Assembly: GCA_041740995.1 (NCBI GenBank) | Contig: JBGSKY010000253.1 | Coordinates: 1 to 5,160, forward strand | Origin: JBGSKY01 sp041740995 | GTDB taxonomy: Bacteria; Planctomycetota; Planctomycetia; Pirellulales; Pirellulaceae | Length of the DNA: 5,160 bases | Direction of reading: 5' to 3' | Shown: positions 1 through 5,160 of the stretch, one piece after another | Layout: the number at the start of each line of letters is the position of its first letter | Position numbering within the stretch: position 1 is the first letter of the stretch | The notes under the pieces: model-generated | Database searches by the model: none | What the model saw: only the letters and a program-made list of their open reading frames with translations | Told to the model about the DNA's origin: nothing | Position numbers and translations under genes: made by a program

Positions 1-48
1 GTGGCGAAGCGTAACAATCTGTTCATCCGTGACGTTGAGAGCTAGCAT
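1..48 (-). CDS. 5' end of a minus-strand gene, truncated at the left edge
   Basis: Reading leftwards from the ATG at 48-46, sixteen codons stay open to the window edge and give MLALNVTDEQIVTLRH. The start is supported by a purine-rich Shine-Dalgarno (AAGGGA, 60-55 on the minus strand) six bases before the ATG and by a candidate promoter further upstream. The opening residues remind me of small planctomycete and cyanobacterial proteins beginning with a similar LNVTDEQ string, some of which sit in front of toxin-like genes. That is memory of a family and cannot be tested on 16 residues, so no function is assigned. The plus strand is also open here (14 codons ending in TAG at 43-45), but it has no comparable start or signal support. 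Confidence 0.45.
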   Translation of the reverse strand, partial: MLALNVTDEQIVTLRH

Positions 49-54
49 GTCGAT

Positions 55-60
55 TCCCTT
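55..60 (-). promoter_or_regulatory. Ribosome binding site for the left-edge gene
   Basis: On the minus strand the sequence AAGGGA lies six bases upstream of the ATG at 48. It is the main evidence that this ATG is a real start, because only 16 codons of the gene are visible. Confidence 0.45.
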
Positions 61-91
61 CGACGGTGGACTTCGAATTAGGTGAAGACCT

Positions 92-120
92 ATTCTCTAC
101 AAACGATCGTTTTTGCTCAA
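92..120 (-). promoter_or_regulatory. Candidate sigma70-type promoter with a palindromic operator in its spacer
   Basis: On the minus strand TTGAGC (120-115) and GAGAAT (97-92) are separated by 17 bases; each matches four of six consensus positions. The perfect 12-base palindrome AAACGATCGTTT (101-112) lies entirely in the spacer, where a bound repressor would block RNA polymerase. A transcript from here would have a leader of roughly 35 bases before the ATG at 48. The promoter match is modest, and planctomycete promoters are not well defined, so this is a candidate only. Confidence 0.3.
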
Positions 121-460
121 TACTAAAGCAGTTGCGGTATAACGGCGCAAAACAAACTGCACAAAATCGCATGTTGAGTCGTCGATGCGAAAGTCGTGTC
201 TTTCATAATCCACTTCCCAAGCTTGAGCGTGATGTACTTCTTATTTTACTCGGGAAATTTCTCGCTTTTTGGAAGCCAAAACCACGGAGATATCATTTGA
301 CGATTATCAGTCCAACAATTCTAAAGAATTACGAAGCAATCTGTGGTCTTTTTCGCAGCCCAAAAATATATACGACAAGATTTTAGAGCATCATAACTTG
401 TAGACTGCAAGCATCCGCATCGTTTCAAAGTCGAAAAATCTGTTACGCACTAAAGAACTC
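113..460. other. Gene-poor, AT-rich stretch with no recognisable feature
   Basis: No convincing gene lies here. A GTG-started frame of 106 codons (66-386, plus strand) is open, but it lacks a Shine-Dalgarno, has no recognisable motif and overlaps the candidate promoter of the left-edge gene. The DNA is visibly richer in A and T than the SecA-like and BBP7 genes. A short perfect inverted repeat, AATTCT-AA-AGAATT, is present at 317-330; such repeats arise by chance in AT-rich DNA. I see no RNA-gene fold. Confidence 0.5.
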
Positions 461-1138
461 ATGCATCGAAACGTAACGAAGTCGTCAGGAAAATCACGCC
501 GATTGGATGTTGAACCTCTGAAGGATCGACGACTAGTGACAAACATCCAAATTATCGCCGCCGGTACCGAAAACTCTGAGGCGATTGAGTTGGCAATTTT
601 TTAAAGTCGGAATAACGACGATCGGAGCTGAATACACTTCACGCTGAACCAATACAGGCCACGGAATTGTTCGCAATATGAGTTTTAACGCGAGGACATT
701 CGCCAATGTCCTAATCGTCGACGCGACAAGTACCGATGGAGCATTGCATGTCGAATCCAATCGCCGAGGTTCCAGCGAAATAGTACAAACCGATACACCG
801 GGCATTAGATTTAGCCGAACCATAGTCGACCAAGCGACGACTTGTCGAGGAACTAGCGTCGCGGCCGATATTATGACTGCAACCGCAGCGACAGTTCTCG
901 CCAAAAATCGAAGTCTATTTGCAGTCCAACTACGACAGTTTCTTGTCAGCACAGTATCGCCGGCTGGCTCAAAAAACCAAGGCATACGGGAGATTGGATA
1001 AAGAAGAAGGCAGCTCCATTGGTTGGGCAGGAGCATGGTGAGACGCGGTTAATTGCAATGCTGAAGGAGTCGCTTGTTGACCTAGCGTTCGGTGATTGGT
1101 CGATGTTTAACGAAACCAAAGACAAGTTGAAAATCTAA
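461..1138 (+). pseudogene. Decayed gene for an exported planctomycete protein with a LEPRxLL-like N-terminus
   Basis: From ATG 461 a 47-codon frame runs to TAA at 602-604. Residues 12-26 read SRRLDVEPLKDRRLV, closely matching the planctomycete LEPRxLL-type N-terminal motif (RRL..E.LE.RRLL), and they sit at the usual distance from the N-terminus. The following stretch, NIQIIAAGTENSEAIELAI, resembles the start of the beta-sandwich carbohydrate-binding-like modules (CBM36/60 type) that often follow the motif. The frame breaks at a run of six T (597-602). Removing one T continues into the next frame, which has a TGA at 645-647 and is then open to about 1001. There, IVRNMSFNA followed by NVLIVDATSTDG loosely fits the later strands of such a module. 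From 857 the first frame is open again and ends at TAA 1136-1138. Protein-like pieces in three frames and several stops indicate decay. The N-terminus is fairly secure; the domain assignment and the 3' end are inference. Intact relatives are normally far longer. Confidence 0.5.
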
Positions 1139-1154
1139 TGCGTTGGGGCACTGA

Positions 1155-3221
1155 TCACTCAGCTGTGTCCAGATACGGGTCTTGGCCCATTTCCTTTTGA
1201 ACCTTAGTACGCTCTTTTTCGTGATGTAAGAGCGCCATTCGATCGCGAAAATGCTTCCGCTCGACCTTCCGTTGTGCTGCCCTAAGTAATGAACCGTAAC
1301 GTTGCAACGAACCATTAGCTCGCTCACCGACGAGCTTAAGCTTTCCGCCACGTTTTAAGCCGTATGCGTTCTTGATAATGTCATCGTCGAGCGAAAGATA
1401 CTGGCGGTAAGAACCCGGATCGCCTTGACGACCACAGCGGCCAATCAACTGTCGATCAATTCTGGCCGCGTCGTGCAGTTCGGTACAGATGACGAACATC
1501 CCTCCAAGCTCGGCTACACCTCGCTGCAGCTTGACGTCGGTCCCACGGCCAGCCATGTTCGTTGCGACCGTAATTTGGCCTCGTTGACCGGCCCGAGCAA
1601 CAATGTCTGCTTCGCGAGCGATCTGATGCGCATTGAGAACCTCGACTTGCAAACCTTCTTTGATTAACATCTCGGCCAAAATCGCCGACTTATCGATTGA
1701 CCGAGTTCCAATCAAAATCGGACGGCCAAGGTCATGTACCGATTTGACCTCTTCGACGATCGCTGCAAACTTGTCAAGCATTTGGCCATAAACGCGATCA
1801 CCAAGCCGCTGACGTTGCGGCGGTCGATTGGTTGGAACTTGAATTACCGGCGTTCGATAAATTTTACGCAGCTCGCGAGCGCTCGTGGCAGCGGTCCCAG
1901 TCATACCAGCCAAGAATTGGTAACGCAGAAATAAATCTTGGACGGTAATCCGCGCTGCTTGTCCGGTGGGAACGCTAACTTCAATTTCCTCTTTCGCTTC
2001 AACCGCTTGATGAATCCCATCCCGCCACTTTCGACCTTCGGCAAGTCGGCCAGTAAACTCATCGACAATCACGATTTCACCATCGACAACGACGTATTGG
2101 CGATCCAGATGATAGTCGCGTGAAACTCGAATCGCGCGTTCAATGTATTCGTACAAATCGATTAGCGCACCAAGTCGCACGTCAGCTTCTTTGGGTAACG
2201 CACGCACCAATTGACGTCCACGCGAAGTGAGCTCGATTTTTCGCGTGTCAGAGTCAATCGTGTAATGCTCTTCGATTTCAAATTGCGACGCGTTCGCAGA
2301 CGCCCAGCGGTACATGGCGATAACAATCTCGCGAGCTTCGTCGCCTAACGAGCCGATAATTAAAGGTGTTCGAGCTTCGTCAATTAAGATGCTGTCGGCC
2401 TCGTCAACCAGACAGTAATGCATGCCGCGTTGGACAGGTGAATCACCGCCCCGGCCGCTGCCCCAGCGTTCCTCGCTGCCTTGGCCAATGAATCCGTCAG
2501 CCAGCCGACCGGCCGCCCGCAGGAGCAATCGGTCTCGAAGGAAGTCAAATCCGAATTCTTTTGCGGTGCCATAAGTGACATCGCAGTTATAAGCTTTACG
2601 ACGTTGATCTTGCTGGTCAGGTGTCAGCACGATCCCTACCGAAATCCCGAGCGTATCGAAAATTGGTCGCATCCATTCAGCGTCGCGATTGGCTAAATAA
2701 TCGTTGACTGTTGCCAGATGCGCTCCCTTGCCTACCAAACTGTGCAAGATCAACGGTAGCGTCGCGGTCAGCGTCTTGCCTTCGCCAGTTTGCATTTCCG
2801 CAATACAGCCGTTGGCCAGCGCAATTCCACCCAAAATCTGCACATCATAATGACGCATCGAGAGCGATCGTCGCGCCGCTTCACGAATCAAAGCAAACGT
2901 TTCGGGCAACAGTGATTGAAAGGTTTCGCCCGAACGAGCCCGATACTGGAGTGATTTAGCCTCCTTGCGAATTTGTGCTGCGTCGAATTGCACCTGTTTA
3001 TCTTCTAGCCGATTGACCGCCTTCAATTGGCTGATCCAAGAACTGATCTTGTATTGTGACACTCCAGGCACGCGCCAGCCGGCCGTAACCCGCGGCCGAG
3101 AGGGCAAACCCGGCTTGGGAATCGATGCGATCGCTGGCGAGGGTCTCTCGCTCGTTGAAGCCTGATGTTCGTTCGAATCGTCCAAGAGAGGCTCCGATTC
3201 AAGCTGGGGATTTGCTGACAA
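1155..3221 (-). CDS. Short SecA-like ATPase lacking the helical-wing and two-helix-finger regions
   Basis: This is a 688-residue SecA-family DEAD-type ATPase; E. coli and Bacillus SecA are about 900 and 840. Residues 1-60 are a variable, Pro/Ser-rich extension. NBD1 follows, with the Walker A motif MQTGEGKT (143-150), TVNDYLANRDAEWM (171-184), YGTAKEFGFDFLRD (217-230), a Gly/Arg-rich insert (about 231-265) and the Walker B motif VDEADSILIDEARTPLI (272-288). The preprotein-crosslinking domain is about 289-422 and contains VIVDEFTGRLAEGRKWRDG. NBD1 ends with LAGMTGTA (437-444). NBD2 has VPTNRP (462-467), ATNMAGRGTD (553-562) and QLIGRCGRQGD (591-601). The chain stops inside the first scaffold helix, ending in GQDPYLDTAE. 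It therefore lacks the two-helix finger, the helical-wing domain and the zinc-binding tail that contacts SecB. ATP binding and hydrolysis look intact; canonical pushing of unfolded preproteins through SecYEG does not. It is best read as a specialised SecA paralogue, and the housekeeping secA should be elsewhere. I recall similar short SecA-like proteins in planctomycetes beside HlyD-like or M50 peptidase genes; neither is visible here. It appears monocistronic. The start is TTG (3221-3219) with a good Shine-Dalgarno; the first in-frame ATG is residue 122, far too late. Confidence 0.93.
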   Translation of the reverse strand: MSANPQLESEPLLDDSNEHQASTSERPSPAIASIPKPGLPSRPRVTAGWRVPGVSQYKISSWISQLKAVNRLEDKQVQFDAAQIRKEAKSLQYRARSGETFQSLLPETFALIREAARRSLSMRHYDVQILGGIALANGCIAEMQTGEGKTLTATLPLILHSLVGKGAHLATVNDYLANRDAEWMRPIFDTLGISVGIVLTPDQQDQRRKAYNCDVTYGTAKEFGFDFLRDRLLLRAAGRLADGFIGQGSEERWGSGRGGDSPVQRGMHYCLVDEADSILIDEARTPLIIGSLGDEAREIVIAMYRWASANASQFEIEEHYTIDSDTRKIELTSRGRQLVRALPKEADVRLGALIDLYEYIERAIRVSRDYHLDRQYVVVDGEIVIVDEFTGRLAEGRKWRDGIHQAVEAKEEIEVSVPTGQAARITVQDLFLRYQFLAGMTGTAATSARELRKIYRTPVIQVPTNRPPQRQRLGDRVYGQMLDKFAAIVEEVKSVHDLGRPILIGTRSIDKSAILAEMLIKEGLQVEVLNAHQIAREADIVARAGQRGQITVATNMAGRGTDVKLQRGVAELGGMFVICTELHDAARIDRQLIGRCGRQGDPGSYRQYLSLDDDIIKNAYGLKRGGKLKLVGERANGSLQRYGSLLRAAQRKVERKHFRDRMALLHHEKERTKVQKEMGQDPYLDTAE

Positions 3222-3227
3222 AACAAT

Positions 3228-3231
3228 CTCC
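3228..3231 (-). promoter_or_regulatory. Ribosome binding site that decides the TTG start of the SecA-like gene
   Basis: On the minus strand GGAG (3231-3228) is followed by six bases and then TTG at 3221-3219. An in-frame stop lies a few codons upstream, and no ATG occurs until residue 122, so this site supports the rare TTG initiation codon. In-frame GTG codons at residues 51 and 54 are the only nearby alternatives. Confidence 0.6.
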
Positions 3232-3510
3232 GGTGAAAAATTGGCTCAGTTCTCCGACCGCCGCCATCAATTTAATACGCTCAAATTGCAAATTTGGCCG
3301 ACCAGCCCACATTCATTCTACCCAGAACTTCGAATCGACTGAAATGTTGATCGAAACAATGCCGCTCGCGTAAAGACTAGCTTGCCTGCCTTACCATCTC
3401 GGCAATTTGCGAGGTTTGCGTCAAATGTTACTCGCCTAACGTTTTTCTGGCAGGTAACGATTGAATTGGTCGATCCTCAAATGCGTATGGTAGCTGTGCT
3501 AACGCCTAGC
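3232..3510. promoter_or_regulatory. Divergent intergenic region between the SecA-like and BBP7 genes
   Basis: This region must hold the promoters of both divergent genes. Towards the SecA-like gene, the minus strand has TAGAAT (3320-3315), five of six matches to a -10 box, with a weak TTCAGT (3343-3338) 17 bases upstream. A perfect inverted repeat, CAAATT-GCA-AATTTG (3282-3296), lies about 60 bases before the TTG, within the presumed leader. Towards BBP7, the best plus-strand pair is TTGAAT (3461-3466) and TATGGT (3486-3491), but their 19-base spacing is poor. No real coding sequence was found here. Confidence 0.35.
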
Positions 3511-3514
3511 AGGA
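3511..3514 (+). promoter_or_regulatory. Ribosome binding site of the BBP7 gene
   Basis: AGGA lies nine bases before ATG 3524. A second ATG two codons later (3530) would also give a functional signal peptide, but its spacing to AGGA would be longer, so 3524 is preferred. Confidence 0.5.
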
Positions 3515-3523
3515 TCGCATGAT

Positions 3524-4981
3524 ATGAAGATGAATCGTTTATTTTTAGCCCTAGCTGTCGCTGGAGCCACCGGCCCATTTGCTGGACCAGCCTTTGGACA
3601 AGAACTCGGAGCGGCTTTGCCACTGCTGTCTAGTTCAAGCGTCGGGCGAATCGGTGATTCACCGCGTTCGATCAGCGACGGAATGCCGACACTCAACCGA
3701 GAAATCTCAACTCCAGATTTTCGACCGGACGAGTTTCGGAATAACACTATTGATCCGGCTCTTCAAGCCAAAAAGATCACCGACGATCACTGGGGCTCCA
3801 TTTCCGACAAGACCGTCAGCTATGCAAGTCCAAGTGAGAGCGAATCTGACATGTTGGACGACGGGACCGGCACGTCATTCGATCCTATTCCAATGGAAAC
3901 CTACCGTGTATCGACACCGTCGACTCGCAGCTATTCCACACCATCTAATTCAACCTGGTGGGCTGAAACTGAAGCCCTCTTATGGTTCGCACGACAAAGC
4001 AGCACGCCGCCTTTGGCCGTATCAGGTCCTCGCGGAACGTTTCCGACAAATGTCGTCGCAGGTGGCCCAGTGGCTGGCGGCGGCGAGCTTGCACCTGGGA
4101 TGCGAGCCAACTTAGGCAAGTGGCTCAACGCGGAAAAATCGATCGGCATCGGCGGTCGAGTGTTCGGCATTTTCAACGGCGACAGCACTCAAACGATTAC
4201 CAGCGATGGAAGTGTTTCGCTGGGCGTTCCCGTGTTTGATGTCTTCAGCGGAACCAATCAGACCATCTTGGTCGCTTTCGACACCGGGGCCCTCGGGCGT
4301 GATACTGGCTCGATCAGTGTGAGCGACAACAATAGTTTCTTCACTGCCGAAGCGTACGGTCGTTTGCTGCTTGCTGGCGAGGGTAAAAACCGTGCTGACC
4401 TGATCGGCGGCTACACCTTCACAAGATTTGACAACAGCACAACGTTACAGACAACGTCGATCGACGGAATCACTAACAGCACTCCTGACGGGACTGTTAC
4501 AACAACGTTGGACTCGTTCGGCGCTCAAAATTCTTTTCACGGCGGTCACATCGGTATTCTCAGCGATATCAGCAGCGGGTTCTGCACGGTATCAACGATC
4601 GGAAAGATCGCACTTGGGAATATGCATTCGACGACCAACGTTTTCGGTTCGACTACCGAAGATGCACCTGGTCCATCGATCATCACATCACCGGGCGGAC
4701 TCATCACCGGTCCGAACATCGCTGGCAGCCAGACAAGAGACAAGTTTACATTCTTGCCTGAACTCGGTGCCAAACTGCGTTTGGATCTGACCAGCAGCCT
4801 GCAATTTTCTGTCGGCTATACGCTGATCATCATCCCAGACACAGTGCTCTCGTCCGATCTGGTCAACACTATGACCGATCTCTCAGGATTTACCGGCCTG
4901 CCACCAACACCAGGTGGAGTCGTCCGAGACCAAGTCACTTACTTGCAAGGCGTGGACCTTGGCTTGTCGCTGAAGTTCTAA
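3524..4981 (+). CDS. BBP7-family outer-membrane beta-barrel protein
   Basis: This is a 485-residue exported protein. Residues 1-25 form a Sec signal peptide: Lys/Arg near the start, a hydrophobic core (LFLALAVAGA) and a probable cut after PAFG, before Gln26. Residues 26-143 are a Ser/Thr/Pro/Asp-rich, probably unstructured linker. From WWAETEALLWF (145-155) the sequence matches the planctomycete BBP7 family (Pfam PF07585). It shows a short loop with PLAVSGPRGT, then GGGELAPGMRANLGKWL, IGIGGRVFGIF, a TILVAFDTGALG segment, FFTAEAYGRLLL, RADLIGGYTFTRF and alternating-hydrophobic strands to the end. The last residues, DLGLSLKF, end in Phe, the usual outer-membrane barrel signal for BAM-dependent insertion. 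The family is taken to form barrels in the outer membrane, but its exact role, such as pore or surface scaffold, is not known to me. The gene is divergent from the SecA-like gene and convergent with the right-edge gene, so it is probably transcribed alone and ends at the hairpin 20 bases downstream. Family call sure; function open. Confidence 0.92.
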   Translation: MKMNRLFLALAVAGATGPFAGPAFGQELGAALPLLSSSSVGRIGDSPRSISDGMPTLNREISTPDFRPDEFRNNTIDPALQAKKITDDHWGSISDKTVSYASPSESESDMLDDGTGTSFDPIPMETYRVSTPSTRSYSTPSNSTWWAETEALLWFARQSSTPPLAVSGPRGTFPTNVVAGGPVAGGGELAPGMRANLGKWLNAEKSIGIGGRVFGIFNGDSTQTITSDGSVSLGVPVFDVFSGTNQTILVAFDTGALGRDTGSISVSDNNSFFTAEAYGRLLLAGEGKNRADLIGGYTFTRFDNSTTLQTTSIDGITNSTPDGTVTTTLDSFGAQNSFHGGHIGILSDISSGFCTVSTIGKIALGNMHSTTNVFGSTTEDAPGPSIITSPGGLITGPNIAGSQTRDKFTFLPELGAKLRLDLTSSLQFSVGYTLIIIPDTVLSSDLVNTMTDLSGFTGLPPTPGGVVRDQVTYLQGVDLGLSLKF

Positions 4982-5000
4982 CGGACGAACGGAATCATGC

Positions 5001-5033
5001 GAGCCAAATGAATCACTCGATTTCGTTTGGCTC
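5001..5033. terminator. Hairpin between convergent genes, probable bidirectional terminator
   Basis: GAGCCAAATGAA (5001-5012) pairs with TTCGTTTGGCTC (5022-5033) to give a 12-bp stem with a single T-G wobble and a nine-base loop. It starts 20 bases after the BBP7 stop. No T-run follows on the plus strand, so it is not a textbook intrinsic terminator. On the minus strand the left-hand part contains the TGA (5015-5013) of the right-edge gene, so the same element could end or protect both converging transcripts. Confidence 0.6.
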
Positions 5034-5159
5034 GGCTAGGATGTCTGCGAGCAAATTCGAGAGCTTAATCTTAGTCGCAGCATGATCAACTTCGTCATGC
5101 TGCTGAACCGTCAAGTTTCGATAGATTGCACGCAAGTCACGCCTGCTCTTATGGCTGCC
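5013..5159 (-). CDS. 3' end of an unidentified minus-strand gene, truncated at the right edge
   Basis: On the minus strand one frame is open from the right edge to TGA at 5015-5013, giving the last 48 residues of a protein. The piece is charged and helical in character, starting GSHKSRRDLRAIYRNL and ending LLADILAEPNEIE, with regular hydrophobic spacing and codon use like the SecA-like gene. It has no membrane segment or motif I recognise. The gene converges on BBP7, and its stop lies inside the shared hairpin. It is on the same strand as the SecA-like gene but separated from it by the oppositely oriented BBP7 gene, so they are not one operon. Confidence 0.6.
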   Translation of the reverse strand, partial: GSHKSRRDLRAIYRNLTVQQHDEVDHAATKIKLSNLLADILAEPNEIE

Positions 5160-5160
5160 C

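Noticed and set aside
1..45. Plus-strand tail of a gene ending in TAG at 43-45
   Set aside because: Fourteen open codons at an edge are expected by chance; the opposite strand has an ATG, a good Shine-Dalgarno and a candidate promoter.
317..330. Perfect inverted repeat AATTCT-AA-AGAATT
   Set aside because: It is short, AT-rich and not next to any gene start. Repeats of this size are expected a few times by chance in 5 kb.
66..386. GTG-started plus-strand frame of 106 codons
   Set aside because: It has no Shine-Dalgarno, no recognisable motif and an erratic composition, and it overlaps the better supported promoter of the left-edge gene.
533..1036. Minus-strand frame of 167 codons opposite the decayed gene
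   Set aside because: It lies antisense to the LEPRxLL-like pseudogene, looks like mirror-image translation (many Arg, Leu, Val, Cys without a domain pattern) and has no convincing ribosome binding site.
882..1041. Possible IS110-type transposase remnant, from the string LSAQYRRLAQ
   Set aside because: The short string recalls the C-terminal region of IS110-family transposases, but neither the flanking residues, the upstream catalytic region nor insertion ends are recognisable. Ten residues are not enough.
1082..1351. Minus-strand 89-codon frame over the 3' end of the SecA-like gene
   Set aside because: It is a shadow in another frame of the well conserved SecA-like coding sequence.
3125..3373. 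Plus-strand 82-codon frame across the start of the SecA-like gene
   Set aside because: It mostly overlaps the antisense of the SecA-like N-terminus and has no signal or motif of its own.

Overview
The window looks like a Planctomycetes chromosome, probably from the Pirellulales/Rhodopirellula side of the phylum. Two observations support this. One is a full-length BBP7-type outer-membrane beta-barrel protein, a family known mainly from planctomycetes. The other is a broken reading frame carrying the LEPRxLL-like N-terminal motif typical of large exported planctomycete proteins. Codon use and base composition of the two long genes are moderate, with no sign of recent transfer.

Layout from left to right. 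At 1-48 the first 16 codons of a minus-strand gene run off the left edge, preceded by a good Shine-Dalgarno and by a candidate promoter whose spacer holds a perfect 12-bp palindrome. From about 113 to 460 I see no gene, and the DNA is visibly more AT-rich. From 461 to about 1138 there is a decayed gene: an intact LEPRxLL-like N-terminus followed by a frameshift at a run of six T, further stops and frame changes. From 1155 to 3221, on the minus strand, is a 688-residue SecA-like ATPase starting with TTG. An intergenic region of about 300 bp (3222-3523) separates it from the divergent plus-strand BBP7 gene (3524-4981). A strong hairpin (5001-5033) lies just after that gene and overlaps the stop codon of a convergent minus-strand gene that runs off the right edge (5013-5159).

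The most noteworthy gene is the SecA-like protein. Both nucleotide-binding domains and the preprotein-crosslinking domain are well conserved. However, the chain ends inside the first scaffold helix, so the two-helix finger, helical-wing domain and C-terminal zinc linker are all missing, and NBD1 carries a glycine-rich insert. It is therefore unlikely to be the housekeeping Sec motor and more likely a specialised paralogue. The neighbouring BBP7 protein has a signal peptide and would cross the inner membrane by Sec, but it is divergently transcribed, so a functional link is only a possibility. No CRISPR array, tRNA, rRNA or complete mobile element was seen.
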